From the NCBI GenBank assembly GCA_964606015.1, contig CAZSEZ010000243.1:1-5677 (forward strand): a DNA stretch of 5,677 bases, given 5' to 3'. A program made the translations under genes and the position numbers. This document shows, one piece after another, positions 1 to 5,236 of the stretch. The first letter of the stretch is position 1; every line of letters begins with the position of its first letter. A model generated the notes under the pieces. It did not search any database. It had not been told where the DNA came from and worked only from the letters and a program-made list of their open reading frames with translations. Origin of the DNA: Hyella sp964606015. GTDB lineage: Bacteria; Cyanobacteriota; Cyanobacteriia; Cyanobacteriales; Xenococcaceae.

Positions 1-33
1 AGACTCTAGATCGTTTGTCTGAGTTTGCATCAT
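1..33 (-). CDS. Start of a possible CTDH (OCP C-terminal-domain homologue), cut by window edge
   Basis: After the HCP stop codon the minus strand has a 14-base gap, then two consecutive ATG codons opening a frame that stays open to the window edge (MMQTQTNDLES). Eleven codons cannot identify a family. The call rests on context: in heterocystous cyanobacteria some HCP genes are followed directly by a CTDH gene encoding an NTF2-fold carotenoid-transfer protein that delivers carotenoid to HCP, and those proteins tend to begin with a short polar Met-Gln leader. The tight spacing suggests co-transcription with HCP. The true start could be either ATG (31-33 or 28-30). It could also be an unrelated gene or a chance frame. 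Confidence 0.4.
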   Translation of the reverse strand, partial: MMQTQTNDLES

Positions 34-47
34 GGGCTTTAAACTAG

Positions 48-545
48 TTACGCAAAAAGAGGATCTGCACCCATTGCCACTACGAAGTTGCGTAGTAGGG
101 TAATTTGTTGACCAAAATCTAATTGGGCAATTTGCTGGAAAACATTGGAACCAGCACTTGATAATTTGTAAAAATTAGGGACTGGAACAATCTCGCCTGT
201 TGTCATGCCTTCGGCAAGTTGATACCAAAAAGCTAATTTGTTGTTATTGCTAAAAACACCATAAGCGCGAGTTAGAGGAGTATTAGTTTTGTTGGTTAGA
301 TCGCGCATGAACTGGAGTTGCTGTTCGTGAGATAAGGATGAAACTTGATCTAGTAAACCAGCAATAAATTCTGTTCTAGCTGCACCTGTCGCTGCTGGGG
401 TGATTGCACCGCCCAAGTTGTTGTAGATAACCCATAATAAACCTAACTTTTCGTCAGTACTGAGATTAGCGAAGGCAGTCTGGGCATTGGTAACTGCGTC
501 AAATACGTTTGTAGATTGTGCGATCGCGTTGGTTGTATAGGTCAT
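48..545 (-). CDS. hcp: Helical carotenoid protein (HCP), OCP N-terminal-domain homologue
   Basis: This 165-residue protein matches the all-helical N-terminal domain of the orange carotenoid protein along its whole length and stops where the OCP linker and C-terminal domain would begin, so it is a stand-alone HCP and not a truncated OCP. Recognisable blocks are LGLLWVIYNNLG (residues 34-45, with W38 and Y41 at the positions of OCP W41/Y44 that clamp the carotenoid), DLTNKTNTP (82-90), KLAFWYQL (103-110, W107 corresponding to OCP W110) and QQITLLRNFVVAMG (146-159, R152 corresponding to OCP R155). HCPs bind a keto-carotenoid and quench singlet oxygen; one clade also quenches phycobilisomes, and the clade cannot be decided here. 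No clear Shine-Dalgarno precedes the ATG, as is common in cyanobacteria, but the start agrees with the family length. The probable CTDH gene follows after 14 bases. Confidence 0.93.
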   Translation of the reverse strand: MTYTTNAIAQSTNVFDAVTNAQTAFANLSTDEKLGLLWVIYNNLGGAITPAATGAARTEFIAGLLDQVSSLSHEQQLQFMRDLTNKTNTPLTRAYGVFSNNNKLAFWYQLAEGMTTGEIVPVPNFYKLSSAGSNVFQQIAQLDFGQQITLLRNFVVAMGADPLFA

Positions 546-774
546 TATTTTTCGTACTGGTCTTTTATGATAAATCCTAGACTTTTGTTAACTTTTGTAA
601 CTCAATCTTTAATCAAGCTAACAAAACTGAAAGTTGCTGTGCAATACGATCCTTGATGAAAATCAGTAGTAAAAACCGAACCTTTGTTTGCTGAAGTCTT
701 ATGGTGCTTGCTTTTGAAGCTTTTGCTTGAGACGGAAAATTATTGGTTTTGCCGCTTTTGTAGCTAGAACTGTA

Positions 775-792
775 GAGAAAGATGCGTCATCT
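775..792 (-). terminator. Weak hairpin after the TspO-like gene
   Basis: About 40 bases past the stop of the TspO-like gene, the minus strand can form AGATG-acg-CATCT followed by TTCTC. The stem is only 5 bp and the tail is poor in T, so it is at best a weak terminator. The rest of 546-829 is the HCP leader and shows no gene and no convincing -35/-10 pair. Confidence 0.2.
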
Positions 793-829
793 CAAAATCT
801 TCTGCCAGGGTTGTGTCGTTGCTAGTGAT

Positions 830-1633
830 TTAGGTTTTACGAGGTTGTAATAATCGCGTTGTGGCAAGTAGTCCGAGTAGTAGCAAAGTTATGACAGCAG
901 AGGTAATCCAAATGACTGAAATGTCAGAATGACGAACGGCGATCGCAGTATACGCCCAGGCAAAAACCAGCACAAATGGAACATCTCCATTAATCAGAGC
1001 CACATAACCTGCCACTAATCCACCTACGATCATCATGATTGCTGTCCAGAGAACATCACTAAGACCCAAGCCATGCCAATCAGCTGCATAAAGCGCACTG
1101 GCGATATTAACGATAGTGGCAACAGAAATCCAAGCAGTGTAGATACTCAAGGGGATGTGTACGAACCAACGCTCTTTCCAAGAAGGTCGGGTTTTGCCAA
1201 GTCCCAGATTTATGTAAATACTCATCAGCGACAGCAAAATCACCAGCATAGGCAGAATCGAAAGTGTAAATAGTTTTAAGGTGAAACAAAAAATCCAAAT
1301 TATTTGGGCGATACAAGCAACTATTAACAGTTTGTTCGAGTACCAGAATTTAGGGTTTTTCTGTTGAGTGGGTTGCAGTTGATAGATACTGTAGGCAATT
1401 AACCCTACATAAATTATGCCCCAAATAATAAAGGCATAGTTAGCAGGCGTAATCAGTACACCAGCCAGTAGTGTGTTTGCGATTTCCCCAACGTTCTGAC
1501 CACCTAAAGGAAATAAGTTCGATAGAGAATTAACCACGAAAGTGCCAACAATAGCAACAACAGTTGCGATCGCAAGTTCTGGTTTAGATTTGGATTCCTG
1601 CATTTTTCTGGACTGAAACTTGGCTTTTTCCAT
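830..1633 (-). CDS. TspO/MBR-like (tryptophan-rich sensory) integral membrane protein
   Basis: This 267-residue protein is very hydrophobic, with about seven or eight predicted membrane segments (roughly residues 20-40, 63-84, 101-120, 122-143, 157-180, 192-213, 217-235, 238-257). The segment ITPANYAFIIWGIIYVG (61-77) and the later IPLSIYTAWISVATIVN (160-176) resemble the aromatic P-x-x-YAF-x-IWG-x-IY and GW-x-x-A-T-x-x-N blocks of proteins labelled 'tryptophan-rich sensory protein'. Canonical TspO is about 160 residues with five helices and binds porphyrins or other hydrophobic ligands; this longer form is a divergent cyanobacterial relative, so ligand and role are not known. Its start is uncertain: the first ATG gives a polar MEKAKFQSRK leader, Met11 would fit as well, and neither has a good ribosome-binding site. 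It lies 284 bases upstream of HCP on the same strand, so co-transcription is possible but not shown. Confidence 0.75.
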   Translation of the reverse strand: MEKAKFQSRKMQESKSKPELAIATVVAIVGTFVVNSLSNLFPLGGQNVGEIANTLLAGVLITPANYAFIIWGIIYVGLIAYSIYQLQPTQQKNPKFWYSNKLLIVACIAQIIWIFCFTLKLFTLSILPMLVILLSLMSIYINLGLGKTRPSWKERWFVHIPLSIYTAWISVATIVNIASALYAADWHGLGLSDVLWTAIMMIVGGLVAGYVALINGDVPFVLVFAWAYTAIAVRHSDISVIWITSAVITLLLLGLLATTRLLQPRKT

Positions 1634-1795
1634 CCTAAATTACTGCTTGGGTATATGCCGTGATCACAAGTGTGCTGGGTGATGCTAGTTCATCTGTGTG
1701 ACATCAGCTAATTCTCAAAATTTTACGTGCTGAATTCTAAGGTTTACAGGCACTATCAAACCCAATCTCTTTTCTAAAATTGTTCTAATTAAGGG

Positions 1796-1801
1796 TATGA
1801 T
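1796..1801 (+). promoter_or_regulatory. Possible -10 element (TATGAT) of the B12 leader RNA
   Basis: TATGAT sits just before the riboswitch, so transcription would begin near 1808 and give a compact leader. No TTGACA-like -35 is present about 17 bases upstream (the sequence there is TTTTCT/TCTAAA), so this would be a -35-independent type. The element is also enclosed by a short AGGG...CCCT dyad. Confidence 0.22.
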
Positions 1802-1811
1802 TATCCCTAAG

Positions 1812-1976
1812 TTCTTCGGTTCTAGTGGAGATCAGCCATTAGAAGTAATGGGGAAAGTTTGGTGTAAATCCAACGCTGTCCCGCAACTGTAATGAGGTAA
1901 GTAACCCCGCGTTGATACAAGACGTAAGGAAACGCGAATTATTTCTGAAACCTCTAAGTCAGGATGCCCGCCGATA
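1812..1976 (+). promoter_or_regulatory. Cobalamin (B12) riboswitch
   Basis: All the hallmark conserved parts of the cobalamin aptamer appear in order. There is AATGGGGAA (1847-1855), the hairpin TTTGG-tgtaaat-CCAA (1858-1873), and the core GCTGTCCCGCAACTGTAATG (1875-1894). The stem GAGGT (1894-1898) pairs with ACCTC (1950-1954), and inside it CGCGTT (1908-1913) pairs with AACGCG (1931-1936). The B12 box AAGTCAGGATGCCCGCC lies at 1956-1972. The aptamer binds adenosyl- or methylcobalamin-type ligands and normally turns the downstream gene off when B12 is plentiful. The small ATCTG-cgaggta-CAGAT hairpin at 1998-2014, right after the box, may belong to the expression platform; it lacks a terminator-like T run. 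The aptamer appears intact while the adjoining metE is decayed, so what it now controls is open; the same-strand gene at 2661 is nearest. Confidence 0.95.
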
Positions 1977-2029
1977 CTAATACGAAAAAACAAACCAATC
2001 TGCGAGGTACAGATGTTTAAATGCTTTTT

Positions 2030-2680
2030 GACTGCAAAAAATAGTAGTTGTTATTTCACTGCACTGAAGGTGTCTCTACGGCGAACTCCTGAGTAAGTAT
2101 TCAATAAAGTTTTCGGGGATTTAACCAGCAGTTATCTCAATGTTGTTTTGAGCATATCTGATATTGTCTATGCTGTAGCCGTGTATTCTGAGTTTTGGAT
2201 TTTATCGGGAAGTTGGATAGCGTTTAAGCAATATTCAAGGGCAACTTAAAATCGCTCTGTAACTGAAGCATCGCAAAGAATTAGTTATTGAATTGTGGGC
2301 AAGGCTAGGGGTTTTCAGTAACCTCTGTTTATGTAGAGAAGTTTGTAATGTTATTTCATTTGACTGTGGATGTACTGTCAGTTTGGAATAGCCTTAGAAG
2401 CCCCCGAACCCTATCAGAAATTGCTGATACCAACTATAGGTTGCAAGCTAGGAAGGAAGCTTAAGGTACTAATGAAAGTAAGCCAGTGTTTCTGAACACC
2501 TAACAAGTTTTAGAGCAATTGTGAACTGTTACTGCTAATTTGCCCCCATAGCAAGCTTGGGTTAATCCCGAATACGAACTGAAAACAAGACGTTGAAAGA
2601 AGTTAATTCCTGAGTTGAAAAATATGGTGAACGTGACGAAAAAATTGCAAGAGGGCATCAATGCTGCACAAAAATAGTAT
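2030..2680 (+). pseudogene. metE: Decayed C-terminal remnant of metE (cobalamin-independent methionine synthase)
   Basis: No intact frame exists, but fragments spread over two plus-strand frames line up in order with the MetE C-terminal catalytic domain. SLRR (2073-2084) matches the PLRR after PALREG. YSEF (2184-2195) matches the CYSEF/CYCEF zinc-site block, 37 codons on versus about 36 in E. coli MetE. EASQR (2265-2279) matches the I-E-T/A-S-R strand. TNE...P (2468-2485) matches PNEIGPG, and TPN (2498-2506, one base out of frame) matches HSPNVP. WVNPEYELKTRR (2558-2593) matches LWVNPDCGLKTR, followed by stop (W to TGA) and KKLIPELKNMVNVTKKLQ, the usual end of the protein. At least four in-frame stops (2094, 2522, 2549, 2594) and several shifts break it. 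The zinc-ligand Cys of NPDCG is Tyr, and no His-x-Cys is readable before YSEF. About 600 N-terminal residues are absent between the riboswitch and 2030. The family assignment is recalled, not searched; the spacing and the upstream B12 riboswitch make it strong. Confidence 0.85.
2305..2455 (+). other. About 150 bases of extra, hairpin-rich sequence inside the metE relic
   Basis: Between the relic blocks EASQR (2265) and NE (2471) there are about 206 bases where MetE needs only about 57, so roughly 150 bases look inserted; the limits given are approximate. The segment and its right border hold short perfect stems: GGTT-ttcagt-AACC (2310-2323), TATCAG-aaattg-CTGATA (2412-2429), CAAC-tatag-GTTG (2431-2443) and AAGCT-aggaagga-AGCTT (2445-2462). 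No terminal inverted repeats or target duplication could be made out, so it may be a small non-autonomous element or an old duplication. It is not recognisable as a known IS. Confidence 0.35.
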
Positions 2681-3119
2681 TTGGCAAAACAGTGGTAACA
2701 ATTGGCAGTCCCTATTTATTCGAGAAAATTTTTTGTCCCTGGGACACATTGCATGGCAAGGGTTTATCACTCAGGGTCAAGGCATAGTGGTATGCCGTCT
2801 GGCTGTTGAGGATATTGAATCTGTTGATTGGAAGTTCGATCTAGTTGAGTACGAATCACACTTTCTGAATGAATTGGAGGTTGGACAGTATTTACGGCTA
2901 CTCAATTTAAAAAATACAGCAATCGAACTGCTTATGGACAAAGTACGCGACTATGATCCAGAAAAAGAGATACTTCTACTAATCAAAGAGAATGACAGCA
3001 TTTGCCTTGCTTTACTGCAAAATATGGCTGTTTATCCTCCTAACTGTTTTCAGCAGATTCAGCAGCGCGAGTCGGAGTTTCAGCTGAATATTTCACCTCC
3101 AGGAGGAATTTATCAATGA
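2661..3119 (+). CDS. Conserved-looking hypothetical protein, 152 aa, family not recognised
   Basis: I do not recognise this protein. It has no signal peptide or membrane segment and is probably soluble. The N-terminal half mixes strand-like stretches (LGHIAWQGFITQGQGIVVCRL, about 27-47), then comes an acidic, Leu-rich helical half (ESHFLNELEVGQYLRLL, 65-81; KEILLLIKENDSICLALL, 102-119), a Gln-rich helix and a SPPGGIYQ tail. AGAGGG at 2649-2654 lies a normal distance before the ATG and supports this start. The first 17 bases overlap the tail of the metE relic in another frame, which suggests the two genes were once adjacent in one B12-riboswitch transcript. The tail codons for PPGG form a strong AGGAGGA ribosome-binding sequence for an ATGA overlap at 3116-3119. 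A single coherent frame with protein-like composition argues that it is real. Confidence 0.65.
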   Translation: MLHKNSIWQNSGNNWQSLFIRENFLSLGHIAWQGFITQGQGIVVCRLAVEDIESVDWKFDLVEYESHFLNELEVGQYLRLLNLKNTAIELLMDKVRDYDPEKEILLLIKENDSICLALLQNMAVYPPNCFQQIQQRESEFQLNISPPGGIYQ

Positions 3120-3246
3120 ACTAAGGTTTATTTCCGATCCCCAAGGCTGGTGTGCGATCGCAAATGTGCTAACCCTAAATGACTCGTTTTACATCTCGAA
3201 GCTGTCCGTAGTAGTATCCGTGATATAGAACGCAGTTTATCTGACT
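3116..3246 (+). pseudogene. Possible relic of a short gene translationally coupled to the 152-aa gene
   Basis: AGGAGGA (3101-3107) is followed nine bases later by ATG, overlapping the upstream stop as ATGA, the classic coupling arrangement. Yet the frame from this ATG reads Met-Asn-stop. Protein-like stretches lie in other frames: NELRFISDPQGWCAIANVLTL (3115-3177) in one, then LVLHLEAVRSSIRDIERSLSD and a stop (3183-3248) in another. Two frameshifts would join them into one small protein of about 45-50 residues or the remnant of a larger one. The family is not recognised, and chance coding-like sequence is possible. Nothing else is visible in 3120-3303. Confidence 0.3.
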
Positions 3247-3303
3247 GACGTTTACTGTATCAATTGTTTATCTTGCAACTATAAAACCAATCAAATTAAC
3301 TAT

Positions 3304-3750
3304 ATGTATTTATTCTTCGGTTTCATCTTGGCATTTATTTTCGGCAGCTTTCTTGAGTATTGGGTCCATCGTTTCATGCACCTCTATCCGAAATTTGGCA
3401 ATGGGCTAATTAAACATCCCAATCATCATCGAAGTAATACAACCAAAGGCTTTATCGGTGATTTTCTTGATTTTAGTTTGGTCTCATTGTTGGTTTTGCC
3501 AGCTTTTCTTATATCTGTATCCGTCGGAATCATTATGATTTCTGGGACTGTAGCTTTTGCTGCTTTTGCTTCCTATGCTCACCAAATTCAACATGATGCC
3601 CCTCAGAAATGTTTTTGGATGAAGATGCCCATTCACTATGTTCACCATCAAAAAAATCAATCGGCTAGTAATTTTGGGGTAGCGATTGATTGGTGGGATA
3701 GATTGTTCGGTACTTATAAGCCTGTTACAGAGTTTCAAAACTATAGTTAG
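3304..3750 (+). CDS. Short membrane di-iron hydroxylase (sterol desaturase / fatty acid hydroxylase superfamily)
   Basis: This 148-residue protein carries the eight-histidine pattern of the superfamily: HRFMH (H22, H26), HPNHH (H38, H41, H42), YAHQIQHD (H93, H97) and HYVHH (H111, H114, H115), plus the family's C-terminal WWDRLFGTY (130-138). The histidines would hold two irons that activate O2 to hydroxylate or desaturate a lipid or carotenoid-like substrate at the membrane. Membrane segments are residues 2-20 and a long hydrophobic stretch 57-90 that could cross twice. It is shorter than typical members (200-300 residues) but keeps all histidine boxes, so it appears complete and not truncated. 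There is no clear ribosome-binding site before the ATG; the frame stays open for a few dozen codons upstream, but those residues do not look like this family. The substrate cannot be told from sequence. Confidence 0.85.
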   Translation: MYLFFGFILAFIFGSFLEYWVHRFMHLYPKFGNGLIKHPNHHRSNTTKGFIGDFLDFSLVSLLVLPAFLISVSVGIIMISGTVAFAAFASYAHQIQHDAPQKCFWMKMPIHYVHHQKNQSASNFGVAIDWWDRLFGTYKPVTEFQNYS

Positions 3751-3836
3751 CAAATATTGAAAGCAAAGTATTTAGTCACCAGCAAATTATCTACACCTAG
3801 CGAAAATTTAATTCATTTATTTTCAAGAGAAATACT

Positions 3837-4220
3837 ATGACTAAACATACTTTGTCTGTTTGCAGTTTCTGTCGATTTTCTGAGGATAGAAATAAAAAAA
3901 ATGGACTTTCAGGAGGAGAATACCTGATTCAAGAGTTAGAGAAAGAATTGGAGAAGTGTGATTGGAAAGAGCTTGTAAAAATTAAGCCTGCTTCCTGTAT
4001 GGCTGCTTGTCTTCGTTCTTGTACGGCTACTCTGGCTGGTGATGATAAGCTGACCTATATTTTTAGCCAACTTGCTCCTGTTGAGTCTGCACCCGAACTC
4101 TTGGAGTTTATCGAGCAATACATTACTACACCGGAAGGAAAAGTCCCTTATCGAGAACGTTCTAGAACTATTAAACAATCTACAGCTTTTATCTTACCTT
4201 CGATGTCTGATACTCATTAA
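3837..4220 (+). CDS. DUF1636 cysteine-rich predicted metal-binding protein
   Basis: This 127-residue protein has the features of the DUF1636 family (COG5469, 'predicted metal-binding'). It begins with LSVCSFCR (C9, C12), has the central block PASCMAACLRSCTATLAG (51-68; C54, C58, C62), then LTYIFSQL (72-79) and a C-terminal GKVPYRERSRTIKQSTAFILP (101-121) that matches the family's G-x-x-P-x-R-E-R-x ending and IP tail. The pattern resembles thioredoxin-like 2Fe-2S ferredoxins, so it may carry an Fe-S cluster or bind another metal; the biochemical role is unknown. From memory, relatives often sit near cobalamin or cobalt genes, which fits the riboswitch 1.9 kb upstream. It starts 86 bases after the hydroxylase gene on the same strand, with only a weak AAGAGA ribosome-binding site. 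It is soluble and full length for the family. Confidence 0.88.
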   Translation: MTKHTLSVCSFCRFSEDRNKKNGLSGGEYLIQELEKELEKCDWKELVKIKPASCMAACLRSCTATLAGDDKLTYIFSQLAPVESAPELLEFIEQYITTPEGKVPYRERSRTIKQSTAFILPSMSDTH

Positions 4221-4262
4221 TAAAGTGTTAAGTAAAAGACAGAGTGAAGTTCTTTGATTTAG

Positions 4263-4297
4263 TGTTCAATTAAAGGCTTAAGCGCCTTAATTGAACA
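4263..4297. repeat. Strong inverted repeat just upstream of the His-rich protein gene
   Basis: TGTTCAATTAA (4263-4273) and TTAATTGAACA (4287-4297) are perfect complements, extended by GGC/GCC (4275-4277/4284-4286) past one bulged A, giving a 14-bp stem with a TTAAGC loop. No T run follows on the plus strand, so it is not a standard terminator. It ends 5 bases before the ribosome-binding sequence GAAAGGTG (4303-4310) of the next gene, so it could be a repressor operator (DNA level) or an mRNA structure affecting translation or stability. It does not match the Fur or Zur box patterns I know. Confidence 0.7.
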
Positions 4298-4312
4298 TTG
4301 TAGAAAGGTGTC

Positions 4313-5200
4313 ATGAACAAAAATTTTGTTAAATTTAGTGCCTTGGCTTTTTCATCTTTACTAATAGCAAGTTTTAGTGAAAATGGAGCAGCAGAAATTG
4401 CTGGCAACACCTCTATTGTTGCTCACCATCATCATCAAGATGTTGCGCACAGTAATCAAGATAAAGGTACTTTAAGTTTAGTAGCCAATGGAGAGGACTT
4501 TGTTCGTCAGGGTTTTGTTACTAAAGACGGCTGGACAATGAGTTTTGATCGTCTGGATGTAAATCTAGCCAAAGTCACGGCCTATCAAATGAATGGTGCC
4601 TTTGACCCTACAAAGACAGAGGCAGATGCTCTGGACAATTTAAAGTATCAGTCCAAAATTTCTTTAGTAGATACTCCCCAAGTTGTAGATTTAGCTGAGG
4701 GGGAAGCAGATGCAGCACCTATTTTGGTGGCTAATGCGGAGGTAAATCCCGGTTTTTATAACGCAATGGCTTGGCAAATCGATACTGCGGGTGCAAACTC
4801 TTCCCTAGCAGGCAAAACAATGGTTATGCAGGGAACAGCTACTAAGGATAGTCAGACAGTTAGCTTCAATATTAGCCTCAATCGTCCTATCCAGTATCTC
4901 TGTGGTGAATACATAGGGGATGAACGTAAGGGATTTGTAACTGAAAACTCCCCAGGAGAATTGGAAACAACCCTTCATTTCGACCATGTATTTGGTGATG
5001 GTGAGGCTAGTCCCGATGACGCGATTAATGTAGGTGCTTTGGGCTTTGAGCCTTTGGCACAACTTGCATCTAATGGCAGCTTAATCATAGATGATGCTGC
5101 TCTATCTCAAAAACTATCCTCAGAAAACCAAAGAAAATTGACTAAAGCTTTAGTTGGTTTGGGTCATGTGGGAGAGGGACATTGTGCAGTTATGAAATAA
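4313..5200 (+). CDS. Secreted His-cluster protein, DUF4382-like, possible metal binding
   Basis: This 295-residue protein starts with a signal peptide (K3, K7, hydrophobic 8-21, probable cleavage after GAA near residue 27). A His cluster AHHHHQDVAH (37-46) opens the mature protein, as in several periplasmic metal chaperones. The body GTLSLVANGEDFVRQGFVTKDGW (52-74) and the later strands (113-120, 166-190) look like a beta-sandwich. It ends with an RKGFVTE...LHFDHVFGDGE...PDDAINVGALGF region (205-245) and GHVGEGHC. Cys197 and Cys291 could form a disulfide. I recall cyanobacterial proteins of this kind labelled DUF4382; no reaction is known. GAAAGGTG (4303-4310) is a good ribosome-binding site. 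It follows DUF1636 by 92 bases that hold the inverted repeat, so it may have its own control. Metal or cobalt capture outside the plasma membrane is inferred from the His cluster and neighbours. Confidence 0.8.
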   Translation: MNKNFVKFSALAFSSLLIASFSENGAAEIAGNTSIVAHHHHQDVAHSNQDKGTLSLVANGEDFVRQGFVTKDGWTMSFDRLDVNLAKVTAYQMNGAFDPTKTEADALDNLKYQSKISLVDTPQVVDLAEGEADAAPILVANAEVNPGFYNAMAWQIDTAGANSSLAGKTMVMQGTATKDSQTVSFNISLNRPIQYLCGEYIGDERKGFVTENSPGELETTLHFDHVFGDGEASPDDAINVGALGFEPLAQLASNGSLIIDDAALSQKLSSENQRKLTKALVGLGHVGEGHCAVMK

Positions 5201-5236
5201 CAGAAGAAAGTGATTGCAGAGTTTCTTCTGTTTTAT
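5199..5236 (+). terminator. Intrinsic terminator after the His-rich protein gene
   Basis: CAGAAGAAA (5201-5209) pairs perfectly with TTTCTTCTG (5222-5230), extendable to 11 bp with AA/TT, around a 12-base loop, followed by TTTTATGTTGATTTT. It starts at the stop codon itself. The stem is AT-rich, so it is weaker than a GC-rich terminator, but its position and T-rich tail fit the end of this gene group. Confidence 0.65.

Noticed and set aside
1073..1316. Open frames on both strands inside the TspO-like gene
   Set aside because: They overlap a coherent membrane-protein frame, have no family features and read as shadows.
1660..1705. GTGATCAC palindrome and TGTGTGACA as a CRP-type (SYCRP1) site
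   Set aside because: The half-sites do not have the TGTGA-N6-TCACA spacing, so there is no basis for the call.
1998..2029. ATCTG-n7-CAGAT hairpin plus TTTTT as the riboswitch terminator
   Set aside because: The stem is only 5 bp and the T run starts about 10 bases after it. It may be part of the expression platform but does not pass as an intrinsic terminator.
2025..2040. TTTTTG-actg-CAAAAA perfect stem
   Set aside because: All but one pair are A-T, so it is unstable, and it lies in AT-rich DNA at the edge of the metE relic; no function can be supported.
2348..2464. 36-38-codon frame MLFHLTVDVLSVWNSLRSPRTL... and the overlapping NVISFD as MetE's DVISIE strand
   Set aside because: EASQR at 2265-2279 fits that strand better and at the right distance from YSEF; this frame falls inside the apparent insert and has no ribosome-binding site.
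2395..2570. Chain of short hairpins read as a stand-alone non-coding RNA (omega-RNA or intron-like)
   Set aside because: Much of the right half aligns with the decayed metE coding blocks, and no TnpB, IscB, reverse transcriptase or intron core is present. Only the ~150-base excess remains unexplained.
3484..3753. Minus-strand frame opposite the di-iron hydroxylase gene
   Set aside because: It lies opposite a gene with clear histidine boxes and has no recognisable features.
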